Below are positions 1-5,712 of a DNA stretch of 7,282 bases, piece by piece. The stretch spans positions 1 to 7,282 of the forward strand of contig DATFYI010000325.1 of NCBI GenBank assembly GCA_035315125.1, read 5' to 3'. The first letter of the stretch is position 1. Every line of letters starts with the position of its first letter. The notes under the pieces are model-generated. The model saw only the letters and a list, made by a program, of their open reading frames with translations. It searched no databases and was not told where the DNA came from. Made by a program: the position numbers and the translations under genes. The stretch is from DATFYI01 sp035315125. Its GTDB lineage: Bacteria > Chloroflexota > Anaerolineae > Anaerolineales > Anaerolineaceae.

Positions 1-188
1 AATGGGATCGCGGCTGGACGCAGCGCTTCGGGCTGTGGGGGCTGGATGTGGATACGCAGGCGCGCTTTCGCAGGCCGAGCGTGGATATCTACGCCGCCAT
101 CTGCAAGCTAAACGGCATTTCGTCGGGGATGGTGGAAAAATTTACTCCGAAGCTGGCTGAGAAGTTGTTTCCGGGTGTGGCGGGTTAG
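1..188 (+). CDS. Family 1 glycoside hydrolase (beta-glucosidase-like), C-terminal fragment
   Basis: The frame read from base 3 is open to TAG at 186-188 and gives 61 residues. It begins WDRGWTQRFGLWGLDVDTQ and continues with R..RPS...Y..I...NGIS. This is the characteristic end of GH1 beta-glucosidases: a Trp and Gly-Trp/Tyr followed by RFGL, a V-D pair, TQ-R and a closing S...Y..I helix. Enzymes of this family hydrolyse beta-glucosides in the cytoplasm by a retaining mechanism. The catalytic glutamates lie upstream of the window and cannot be checked. About 20 residues follow the usual family end. The last 47 bases overlap the 3' end of the minus-strand diguanylate cyclase gene, and no terminator is visible between them. 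Substrate cannot be inferred from this fragment. Confidence 0.85.
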   Translation, partial: WDRGWTQRFGLWGLDVDTQARFRRPSVDIYAAICKLNGISSGMVEKFTPKLAEKLFPGVAG

Positions 189-2589
189 CTGCGTTCGTAC
201 CGGTTGAGAGGCTGCCGGGATTTTCTTGAAAGGCCATGACCCGGTTGCGCCCGGCGTTTTTCGCCATATACAGGGCCATGTCGGCGGCGTGCAACAGGGC
301 GCCCGCATCCTGGCCGTGTTGTGGGTAAACTGCCACCCCGGCCGAAAGGGTTGCATGTAAAGTCTGTCCGTTATAGGGAATGGTGATTTCCGAGACCGCC
401 TGCCGTATAGCCTCGGCGCGCTTGAGGCCTGAGTCCAACGGTAAGGATGGCATAATGATCACAAATTCCTCGCCGCCGAAACGACAGGCAATATCCATGC
501 GGCGCGTGTGGCTCAGAAAAATCTGGCCGACCGATTGCAGGATCAAATCGCCGGCCTTATGGCCAAAGGTATCGTTTAATATCTTGAAATGGTCGAGATC
601 CAGCATGATCAGGCTAATGGGGTAATCTTCGCGCCCCGCTCTGGCTATTTCACGGTCCAGGGTCTCCTGTAAATAGCGCCGGTTGAACAGACCGGTTAAT
701 ACATCGCGCACCGCCTGTTCGAGCAATTGTTCTTGCAGGACATTCACTTTTTCAAGCTGGGATTCTAAATCTTCATTGGCCTGTTGCAGCGCCTGTTCGG
801 CCAGCTTGCGCTCGGTGATGTCGTACCCGGCGGATTGGAATTCAACGATATTGCCTTGCGCATCTTCGACCGGTCGATTTACCCATACCGTCCAGCGCTT
901 CTCTCCGTTCGGAGCGATGTTCATTTCCTCTCCGCTCAACATACCGCCTGCCCGATTCAGTAATAAATTAATGTTGTTCTGGACGGTTTGCTGAGTTTCC
1001 GGCGGCAAATCCGTGATAAAGCGTGTTCCCAGAAGCTGCTGGCGCGTCTTGCCATAGTAATCGCAATAGGCTGTGTTGACAAAGGTGAGGGTGGTGTCGG
1101 ACAGCCAACGGGCGATCGGGTCTGTTTGACCTTCAACAATATCCAGATACAACTGCTGGCTGGTGCGCAGGCTCTCTTCCAATTTTTTCTGTTCGGTAAT
1201 GTCGAAGAATGTCCCCAGTGTGGCGGGTTTGCCCAGGTATGAGATCAAGGCCACGGACATATCGACCCACTTTTCCTGTTTGCTGCGGGTCAGAATTTTC
1301 ACTTCATAATGGCTTATGACGTCTTCGCCGCGCAAGCGGGCGGCTGCTCGTTCTTCCACCATCTGGCGCTGGCTGGGATGAAACACATCCCAGGGTTTCA
1401 TCCTGTTTAATTCGAGCTCAGAATACCCTGTAATTTGTTGGAAAGCCGGGTTGACGTTGACATAGCGTTCTCCATCATAAATATACAGGCCGGAGGCGGT
1501 TGTTTCGGCCATGCGGCGGAACTTTTCTTCGCTTTCTCGCAGGCCTTGCTCGATCGCTCTGCGCTCGGTTATATCGTGCGCTACGATCAGATAGCCAATT
1601 TTGTCGGCCTGCTTATCCCGCAGAGCCGAGATCATCAGCTCGAAATAGCGGGTTGAATCAGCATGAGTGATTTGGGTTTCTTTGCGGGCGGAACTTGCCA
1701 GCCCGTCCAGGAAGGCCGGCTCGATCCAGCCGGGCAGGCATTGCTCGGCGACCTGGCCGTTAGGGAGCTGGCGCCAGCCAAACAGCTTGAGGGCGGCCGG
1801 GTTGGCGTCCACCAGGCGGGTCTGTCCATCCAAAACAACTACAGCATCGTTCAAGATCTCAATCAACGCATCGCGCGCCAGCGGCGTCAGATTGAACAAA
1901 CGGTAGCGGAAGATAGCCAGGGCCACCGCCCCACCCCACAGCGTGTAAATGAAAGGATTCAGATCCAGGTGATTAAGGCCTGGGAAAACAGGCAGGCCGG
2001 TCAGATAATATCCATATACGCCATAAACGAGCGCTGCCGCTGCAAGCATGACGCTGGTTTGCTGGCGGTATAAGGCAGAAGCGCCCCGTCTTTTCTGGTA
2101 GATTAGAAAGATGCCAGATGTGATCACCAACAGGTTATAAGCCACAATCACCCAATAGAGGGGGCCGCGGGTGAATGACAGCAAGGGGATGATGCCGCTG
2201 GTATCCAGCCAGGTGGTCACGTAAATGAGGTGGAGCTGATTGTCAAAGAATTTCAGGACTAAGAAAACCGCCGGGATGATAAACAGCAGGATGATGCGGG
2301 TGCGGTTCAGCCAGCTTTGGCGGCCGGAATATTGGATGGCAAAAATTAGAAAGAGGGTGGGGAAGCTGAGAATGCCGATATATTCAATTTTGTTCCAAAA
2401 GAGTATGGAGCCGAGATCCCTGCTGGCGAGCTCCAGGCTGTAACCCAGCACATAGATTGAAACCGCCCCCATAAAAAGTGCAAACGAGTGCGCGGCAGGG
2501 ATGGAGCGGCGCCTCCAGGCATAAATAGCAATAAAAAGCGTCAGGGCGCCACACAGCAAGATAATTACGGCGATAGGGTTGAAATACAT
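142..2589 (-). CDS. Membrane diguanylate cyclase: 7TM sensor, three PAS domains, GGEEF domain
   Basis: The 815-aa protein probably makes c-di-GMP from two GTP in response to a membrane or PAS-sensed signal. Residues about 3-229 hold seven hydrophobic segments (about 3-25, 34-55, 63-87, 96-115, 142-164, 177-196, 211-229), resembling the 7TM module found on histidine kinases. Three PAS domains follow at about 240-343, 358-467 and 477-593; each ends in a D-I-T-E-(R/Q) motif. A coiled coil (about 594-628) leads to the GGDEF domain: DVLTGLFNRR at 629-638, metal-binding DLD in MLDLDHFK, and active-site GGEEF at 705-709. RRMD lies five residues upstream, an intact RxxD inhibitory site, so product feedback is expected. 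There is no EAL domain. A Pro/Ser/Thr-rich tail after the GGDEF domain overlaps the GH1 gene. ATG at 2589 is chosen because GGAA lies about 9 nt upstream and a candidate promoter predicts a start near 2621. A TTG at 2613 would add eight residues but lies too close to that start. Confidence 0.93.
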   Translation of the reverse strand: MYFNPIAVIILLCGALTLFIAIYAWRRRSIPAAHSFALFMGAVSIYVLGYSLELASRDLGSILFWNKIEYIGILSFPTLFLIFAIQYSGRQSWLNRTRIILLFIIPAVFLVLKFFDNQLHLIYVTTWLDTSGIIPLLSFTRGPLYWVIVAYNLLVITSGIFLIYQKRRGASALYRQQTSVMLAAAALVYGVYGYYLTGLPVFPGLNHLDLNPFIYTLWGGAVALAIFRYRLFNLTPLARDALIEILNDAVVVLDGQTRLVDANPAALKLFGWRQLPNGQVAEQCLPGWIEPAFLDGLASSARKETQITHADSTRYFELMISALRDKQADKIGYLIVAHDITERRAIEQGLRESEEKFRRMAETTASGLYIYDGERYVNVNPAFQQITGYSELELNRMKPWDVFHPSQRQMVEERAAARLRGEDVISHYEVKILTRSKQEKWVDMSVALISYLGKPATLGTFFDITEQKKLEESLRTSQQLYLDIVEGQTDPIARWLSDTTLTFVNTAYCDYYGKTRQQLLGTRFITDLPPETQQTVQNNINLLLNRAGGMLSGEEMNIAPNGEKRWTVWVNRPVEDAQGNIVEFQSAGYDITERKLAEQALQQANEDLESQLEKVNVLQEQLLEQAVRDVLTGLFNRRYLQETLDREIARAGREDYPISLIMLDLDHFKILNDTFGHKAGDLILQSVGQIFLSHTRRMDIACRFGGEEFVIIMPSLPLDSGLKRAEAIRQAVSEITIPYNGQTLHATLSAGVAVYPQHGQDAGALLHAADMALYMAKNAGRNRVMAFQENPGSLSTGTNAANPPHPETTSQPASE

Positions 2590-2627
2590 AGTACTATTCC
2601 GGATCAATTGCAAACCGATTAAGTATC

Positions 2628-2655
2628 AGGATAGCACAAGTCATTCAGAATGCAA
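2628..2655 (-). promoter_or_regulatory. Candidate sigma-70 promoter of the diguanylate cyclase gene
   Basis: On the minus strand TTGCAT (2655-2650) is followed after 16 bp by TATCCT (2633-2628). A TG one base before the -10 makes it an extended -10 element. Transcription would begin near 2621, about 32 nt before ATG 2589. The -35 match is 4/6 and the -10 match 4/6, so the call is moderate. A perfect inverted-repeat arm lies across the -35 and spacer. Confidence 0.45.
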
Positions 2656-2690
2656 ACTTTTTTATAAACAAGAACCAATATTCTGAATGA
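2641..2690. repeat. Perfect 11-bp inverted repeat, operator-like
   Basis: TCATTCAGAAT at 2641-2651 and ATTCTGAATGA at 2680-2690 are exact reverse complements, separated by 28 bp of AT-rich sequence. The arm nearest the cyclase gene overlaps the -35 and spacer of its candidate promoter. The centres of the two arms lie 39 bp apart, nearly four helical turns. This suits a regulator binding both arms or looping. It could instead fold as a hairpin with a long loop downstream of the DinB-family gene, but there is no adjacent T-run typical of an intrinsic terminator. Confidence 0.55.
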
Positions 2691-2748
2691 AATTCAGCTC
2701 TTAGCCAGCCAAAGGGTTGTTAGATAGAAAAGTCAGGGATGGACGTTT

Positions 2749-3258
2749 CTAATACGGTAGTCCTTTGACGCCTTGAATGCCCTTCAAGACGGCAATTTCA
2801 CCGGCATGGCACAAAGTGTGGGTGATCAACAGGGTCAGCATGGCGGCCACACTGCGATCTCCGCCGGGGAATTTCACGGTACGATCCAGCTCGGCGGGCG
2901 TCAGCTTTGCCAGGTAATCAGCCGTGGCGGCCCGCACCACCTGTTGGTAGGCCAGGATCGGCTCTAATGCCAGGGTCATGTGTTTGAACTCATCCCAATT
3001 GCCGCCGTAACCGGGCGTGTTCTTTACCCCCGTTTTTTCTGCCCAACCCTGCGCTTCCCACAAGCGCGGTTTGCCCTGCAAAACGGCCTGGATAAAGAAA
3101 TCCTCTGAGTTGAGGCAGTGCACAAAGACGGCGCTGATCGGGTTGGCGGTGCCACCTGGGACGCTGTTAAGTTGCTCGACAGTCAGGCCGCTGGTCGAGT
3201 CATCCATCTGGCCGTGAACTGCCTCGATGGTCTGGTGAATAAATGCGATGGTGTCCAT
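2749..3258 (-). CDS. DinB-family four-helix-bundle protein (metal-dependent transferase-like)
   Basis: The 169-aa protein fits the DinB/YfiT-like fold: a helical bundle whose metal is held by one His in helix 2 and an H-x3-H pair in the last long helix. The matching residues are His47 (in FVHCLN) and His147/His151 (in THTLCHAGEI). The N-terminus (IHQTIEAVHGQMDDSTSGLTVEQLN) and the hydrophobic end (HAGEIAVLKGIQG) are typical of the family. Known members include thiol-dependent S-transferases and several proteins without a defined reaction, so no substrate can be named. Length is normal. The ATG start is well supported by AAAGGAG six bases upstream. It lies 159 bp upstream of the cyclase gene on the same strand, but that gene has its own candidate promoter. 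Family members in Bacillus subtilis include the damage-inducible gene that gave the family its name. Confidence 0.88.
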   Translation of the reverse strand: MDTIAFIHQTIEAVHGQMDDSTSGLTVEQLNSVPGGTANPISAVFVHCLNSEDFFIQAVLQGKPRLWEAQGWAEKTGVKNTPGYGGNWDEFKHMTLALEPILAYQQVVRAATADYLAKLTPAELDRTVKFPGGDRSVAAMLTLLITHTLCHAGEIAVLKGIQGVKGLPY

Positions 3259-3260
3259 AA

Positions 3261-3284
3261 GAATCTCCTTTGTAGAAAATTATA
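3261..3284 (-). promoter_or_regulatory. -10 element and ribosome binding site of the DinB-family gene
   Basis: On the minus strand a perfect TATAAT (3284-3279) is followed by AAAGGAG six bases before the ATG. This would give a very short leader of about 14 nt. No convincing -35 lies 16-18 bp upstream of the -10 (CCCGCA occurs there), so the promoter call is weak while the ribosome binding site is firm. Confidence 0.4.
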
Positions 3285-3365
3285 AACGTATTTTTCAGGG
3301 ATGCGGGGATCAAGGGGATAAAAAGTATTACCCGGATAAAGAAGGGGTTTTCACCAGTAAGGGGG

Positions 3366-3394
3366 TTGACATGCTTTCAGAAAGATTGGATAAT
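3366..3394 (+). promoter_or_regulatory. Near-consensus sigma-70 promoter reading towards the winged-helix gene
   Basis: TTGACA (3366-3371, 6/6) and GATAAT (3389-3394, 5/6) are separated by exactly 17 bp. The predicted transcription start is close to 3401. The first convincing coding region downstream starts at 3660, so the message would carry a leader of about 259 nt. A strong promoter with a palindrome at its start is the usual design of a repressed, inducible gene. Confidence 0.7.
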
Positions 3395-3400
3395 GAAAAA

Positions 3401-3412
3401 GAACATATGTTC
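3401..3412. promoter_or_regulatory. Perfect 12-bp palindrome GAACATATGTTC, LexA-box-like operator
   Basis: GAACATATGTTC is its own reverse complement and sits at the predicted +1 of the promoter at 3366-3394, where a bound repressor would block initiation. It matches the Bacillus/Gram-positive LexA consensus GAAC-N4-GTTC exactly. LexA recognition differs between phyla, and no lexA gene lies in this window, so SOS control is inferred from the motif only. A local repressor of an element could equally use it. Confidence 0.5.
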
Positions 3413-3659
3413 TAATGATCTGAGCCTGTTTTTGCGGTTCAAAAAGATACCGCCGGATACACCCCTATCTGACCGTGAAGTATTTGTCGGTCGGCTGACC
3501 CAGCTCCGCTGTTTTTTGGAAATTCAAAGGCCTGTCAATGGGCTTTGATTCGAAAGCGGAGAGCTTTTGCTTTGGAATTTTCCGGTGTTACCTACACACC
3601 GGCAGACTCCGATGGTTAACCGAGACTGACCTGTCAGCCGGATCAGCAGGTGGGGAGCT
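3413..3659 (+). other. Leader region of about 250 nt with several short hairpins, no recognised gene
   Basis: This stretch lies between the promoter/palindrome and the winged-helix gene. Visible stems are GCGGT/ACCGC (3434-3438 with 3449-3453), GACCG/CGGTC (3471-3475 with 3488-3492) and CCGGTGT/ACACCGG (3582-3588 with 3596-3602). GGTC at 3489-3492 can also pair with GACC at 3497-3500, so two pairings compete for the same bases. Small palindromes GGTTAACC (3614-3621) and CTGAC-CT-GTCAG (3626-3637) lie near the gene start. A 51-codon frame from ATG 3393 ends at 3548, but its ATG lies before the predicted transcription start and lacks a ribosome binding site. No known riboswitch class was recognised. 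Confidence 0.35.
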
Positions 3660-4313
3660 ATGAATACCCAGGAAAATCCACTACAACTTGTTAAATTATT
3701 AAAAGGGCCGGCCCTTGCGATCGTTATCATTCTGCTGCACGAGAAAAAGCCGGTTGGCGCAAAATACCTGGAACGCTGGTCCGGATATAGTTACAAAACC
3801 ATTCGGGAAATATTGGCCTGGCTATCTGATCCAACGGTTGGTCTGGTGACTCGCGTAACTCGCTGCGCCTGGCAATTGAGCAGTTGTGCTTTCCAGACAG
3901 CGTTAATACAAGACCTGGGAAATGGAAGCGTTAATTTTTACCATTTTCAGGATGCTACTACTACTGCTTTATATAGAAGAGACTCAGCATTAAGTGCAGC
4001 AGCAGAAGAAATAAGTGGTAATTTTTACTACTTGTCCGGTAAAAATGAAGAACAAAGTGGTAATTTTCACCACTCGTTAAAGCTCTTGAGGGAAGCCGGC
4101 ATCGGCGAGCCGACCGCCAGCCGCCTGGCAAATTTGGGCTGGATGACGCCGGAATACATCCGCGCTCATGTGGAAAATGCCAGAAGGAAAGGGATCGCCA
4201 TCCCGCTGTTGATCCACAAAATGCGCTCAAATGACCCGGCCCCTGAGATCGACGATCCGGAGGATTATCGCCGCTATATTTCCGGCCCGCTGGGTTACTT
4301 GATAGAGCATTAG
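3660..4313 (+). CDS. Winged-helix protein resembling phage/mobile-element replication initiators
   Basis: The protein has 217 residues. Residues about 14-75 form a winged helix-turn-helix: GAKYLERWSGYSYKTIREIL looks like the helix-turn-helix, then GLVTRVTRCAWQL the wing. Residues about 76-140 are a polar linker with three short repeats, SVNFYHF (90-96), SGNFYYL (119-125) and SGNFHHS (133-139). Residues about 141-195 form a small C-terminal domain (LLREAGIGEPTASRLA..., TPEYIRAHVENARRKG..., IPLLIHKMRSNDPAP). This resembles the C-terminus of replication-organiser proteins of phages and integrative elements in Chloroflexota and Firmicutes; that link is recalled, not searched. Start: ATG 3660 follows GGTGGGGAGCT. 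The linker DNA is AT-rich and repetitive, unlike the GC-richer 3' part. A strong palindrome fills the space after the stop codon. Other possibility: a chromosomal winged-helix regulator. No phage structural or integrase genes are adjacent. Confidence 0.75.
   Translation: MNTQENPLQLVKLLKGPALAIVIILLHEKKPVGAKYLERWSGYSYKTIREILAWLSDPTVGLVTRVTRCAWQLSSCAFQTALIQDLGNGSVNFYHFQDATTTALYRRDSALSAAAEEISGNFYYLSGKNEEQSGNFHHSLKLLREAGIGEPTASRLANLGWMTPEYIRAHVENARRKGIAIPLLIHKMRSNDPAPEIDDPEDYRRYISGPLGYLIEH
3927..4076. repeat. AT-rich iteron-like repeats inside the winged-helix gene
   Basis: Three copies of a 19-21 bp unit occur: AGCGTTAATTTTTACCATT (from 3927), AGTGGTAATTTTTACTACT (from 4014) and AGTGGTAATTTTCACCACT (from 4056). 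The second and third are themselves inverted repeats; the third has perfect 6-bp arms, AGTGGT and ACCACT. A half copy, CCGGTAAAAATG at 4036-4047, lies in opposite orientation between them. Spacings are 87 and 42 bp, both multiples of three, so the DNA repeat is also a peptide repeat (S-G/V-N-F-Y/H). Some phage initiator genes carry the origin inside themselves, as lambda O does. That role is inferred here. Confidence 0.55.
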
Positions 4314-4378
4314 ACCCCCATCCTCAGGCTCCTTCCCCCAACTTCGCAGCGAAGTTGGGGGAAGGTCGGGAAGGGGGT
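4314..4378. repeat. Long palindrome (17-bp perfect arms) between convergent genes, possible bidirectional terminator
   Basis: CCTTCCCCCAACTTCGC (4331-4347) and its exact reverse complement (4349-4365) are separated by a single A. Outer bases ACCCCC (4314-4319) and GGGGGT (4373-4378) also pair, giving a 65-bp imperfect palindrome. It fills nearly the whole 70-bp gap between the winged-helix stop (4313) and the VOC stop (4384). There is no T-run on either strand, so it is not a classic intrinsic terminator. Similar GGGGGAAGG-type palindromes are typical of dispersed intergenic repeats, so this may be one copy of such a family. Confidence 0.7.
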
Positions 4379-4383
4379 ATATC

Positions 4384-4767
4384 CTATTCTGGTTGGAACA
4401 ATGCCAGCGTGTTTCCATCCGGATCTTTGAACCAGGCCGATCTGCCAATCCCGGGAACGGCGGCGATGTGATTGACGGTTTTGATGGCTCCCATGTCGAG
4501 CTCATCGAACACGATGCCTTGATCCAGCAGCGCTTTTACGTCTTTATCGATATTTTCCGACCAAAAACGAACCTGAGTGTGATCGGCTTTATTTCCGGAG
4601 CTGCGACCATAGATCAAGAGAGTCGCTCCATCGGCGCATTCAAACAAGAGATGGTTTTTAATAGTTTTAGGCGAAAGCGGCAAACCCAGCTTGTTTTCGA
4701 AAAAATCGCGGCTCTTATCCAAATTGGTGGAGCACAAAACTGCGGACATTTTATTATGCGCTAACAT
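4384..4767 (-). CDS. VOC-superfamily (glyoxalase/bleomycin-resistance-fold) protein
   Basis: The 127-aa length fits a single VOC module of two beta-alpha-beta-beta-beta units. Family features are TNLDKSRDFFENKLGLPL (residues 14-31, matching the usual V-DL-xxS-xxFY-xxxLGL) and the closing DPDGNTLALFQPE (115-127, matching DP-DGN-x-EL). Members bind small molecules or catalyse metal-dependent reactions such as glyoxalase, dioxygenase or fosfomycin modification. Here the position that normally carries the first metal His is Ser8, and the position of the C-terminal Glu is Ala122. This suggests a non-metal binding protein, not an active enzyme, although the alignment is by eye. ATG 4767 is preferred because GGGAG lies 10 nt upstream; the internal ATG at 4749 has no such site. 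A consensus promoter lies 75 bp upstream. Confidence 0.88.
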   Translation of the reverse strand: MLAHNKMSAVLCSTNLDKSRDFFENKLGLPLSPKTIKNHLLFECADGATLLIYGRSSGNKADHTQVRFWSENIDKDVKALLDQGIVFDELDMGAIKTVNHIAAVPGIGRSAWFKDPDGNTLALFQPE

Positions 4768-4841
4768 CGTGTTATTTCTCCCTTCAAATTAGCAGTAAAT
4801 TTTCGGACTGTTACCTGGAATGAGCACCATTATTAAGCAAG

Positions 4842-4871
4842 ATTATATATTATTATCATCATATTTGTCAA
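4842..4871 (-). promoter_or_regulatory. Consensus sigma-70 promoter of the VOC gene
   Basis: On the minus strand TTGACA (4871-4866) and TATAAT (4847-4842) both match the consensus perfectly, with an 18-bp AT-rich spacer. Transcription should start near 4835, giving a leader of about 68 nt. This is the strongest promoter visible in the window. Confidence 0.8.
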
Positions 4872-4954
4872 ATATACGTTTACAATGCTGGCATTCTGTC
4901 AGTTTATTGTCGGTGAATGGATATATGATAAGGATGTAAAACACTAACGAGATT

Positions 4955-5133
4955 TTGCAACGCAAAGCCAAGGGTCTGAAACCGGAAGGGCCAGTTAAGA
5001 CCGGCAGGCTGTCTAAAGATTACCGGTACGGTCTAAACCAAAGATTGCAACGCGATGCCAAGGGTCAAAAACTGGAGGGGTCCAGCCTAAGCTGGAGGGG
5101 GGCCAGTCAAGACCGGCAGGCAGCCTAAAATTA
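4955..5133. repeat. Imperfect tandem repeat, 90-bp period, no recognised gene
   Basis: TTGCAACGC occurs at 4955 and again at 5045, exactly 90 bp apart. Similarity continues through GCCAAGGGTC, AACCGGA/AACTGGA, GGCCAGT, AAGACCGGCAGGC and CTAAA-ATTA. The second copy carries 22 extra bases. These include a 20-bp duplication of CTGGAGGGG (5072 and 5092) that creates the hairpin TCCAGC-CTAA-GCTGGA (5081-5096). One plus frame (4940-5128) is open across both copies and would repeat in units of 30 codons. It has no good start codon or ribosome binding site. The stretch could be a decayed gene, a structured RNA or a mobile repeat. Confidence 0.6.
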
Positions 5134-5165
5134 TTGGGGAGATTATTTTCTCTCCGAAATCGTTC

Positions 5166-5195
5166 AAGAGACCTGGTTGAAAGACCAGGTCTCTT
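5166..5195. repeat. Perfect 12-bp stem-loop
   Basis: AAGAGACCTGGT (5166-5177) and ACCAGGTCTCTT (5184-5195) form a perfect stem with the six-base loop TGAAAG. It lies just after the 90-bp tandem repeat. No T-run follows on either strand (ATGATT on plus, GAACGA on minus), so intrinsic termination would be inefficient. It could close a small RNA that includes the repeat. Confidence 0.5.
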
Positions 5196-5534
5196 ATGAT
5201 TACAGGCTGGAAAAAGTCTTGTAGGTTTTCGCGAGCGGAGTATTGTGAATATAGATCAAATTTGTGGGTCCAATACCACTTCGTGGCACTTAAGCGAACC
5301 CACCCTTGCTTGATTCGGTTGGTTACGAGACCTATTCGGTCGGCATGGCTGTTGGGGTGGGAGTATGGTGATGGAAGAAGTCGCGGCAAGCATAAGGAAT
5401 TAAACGGGTATAAAGATGTGTTTAGTTCAAAACTCTCTCAGTCATATGTCTGGCTTCGTGATATTATGAATATGAAATCCTATAGTCTAAAGGAGGTTAT
5501 AAAGACAATAGACCAACTGGTCAAAATGGCTTAG
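5196..5534 (+). CDS. Doubtful 112-aa open frame, possibly a decayed gene
   Basis: The frame is open, but its ATG touches the hairpin arm and has no ribosome binding site. The first half (Trp-, Arg- and Cys-rich) resembles no family I recognise and uses rare-looking AGA, AGG and CGA codons. The second half (YVWLRDIMNMKSYSLKEV, then IKTIDQLVKMA) looks more protein-like. After TAG at 5532-5534 the same frame stays open for another 50 codons to TAA at 5685-5687. This is compatible with a gene interrupted by a stop, or with chance. Together with 4872-5165 it forms a region of nearly 800 bp with no confident gene. Confidence 0.2.
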   Translation: MITGWKKSCRFSRAEYCEYRSNLWVQYHFVALKRTHPCLIRLVTRPIRSAWLLGWEYGDGRSRGKHKELNGYKDVFSSKLSQSYVWLRDIMNMKSYSLKEVIKTIDQLVKMA

Positions 5535-5661
5535 AAAAAACGGGGATTTCAAAAGCCCAGGAATCCAAGCGGAGAAACCTGGGAGAGCCTATCTAGAATG
5601 GAGCTGCCTGCTCCCATTGCCGATAAAATCGATTCTGTCTTAGTCGGCTCCAGTTCAACGG

Positions 5662-5688
5662 TTGGATGGGATATATTTTTCCTATAAA
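5662..5688 (+). promoter_or_regulatory. Candidate promoter of the DUF4332 gene
   Basis: TTGGAT (5662-5667) and TATAAA (5683-5688) are separated by 15 bp, shorter than ideal. Transcription from here would start near 5695, about 18 nt before the ATG at 5713. A second AT-rich hexamer, TATATT (5672-5677), has no matching -35. Confidence 0.35.
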
Positions 5689-5712
5689 TTCATATTTGGG
5701 AAAGGAATGATT

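Noticed and set aside
1663..2073. 136-aa plus-strand open frame
   Set aside because: It lies wholly inside the diguanylate cyclase gene on the other strand, whose domains are unmistakable. It is a shadow.
3393..3548. 51-codon frame starting at ATG 3393
   Set aside because: The ATG lies before the predicted transcription start at about 3401, overlaps the -10 element and lacks a ribosome binding site. No family is recognised.
4210..4218. TGATCCACA, one mismatch from the DnaA box TTATCCACA
   Set aside because: One-mismatch nonamers are expected about once or twice by chance in a window this size, and this one is coding (LLIHK). It is not part of a cluster.
3927..5133. Repeats considered as a CRISPR array
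   Set aside because: The repeats are few, diverged and unevenly spaced, and no cas gene is present.
5087..5389. 100-aa minus-strand open frame opposite the hairpin and repeat
   Set aside because: No ribosome binding site, no recognisable domain, and it runs through the tandem repeat and stem-loop. It is probably chance.
5489..5497. Perfect Shine-Dalgarno-like AAAGGAGGT
   Set aside because: No ATG, GTG or TTG lies at a usable distance downstream, so it does not define a start.
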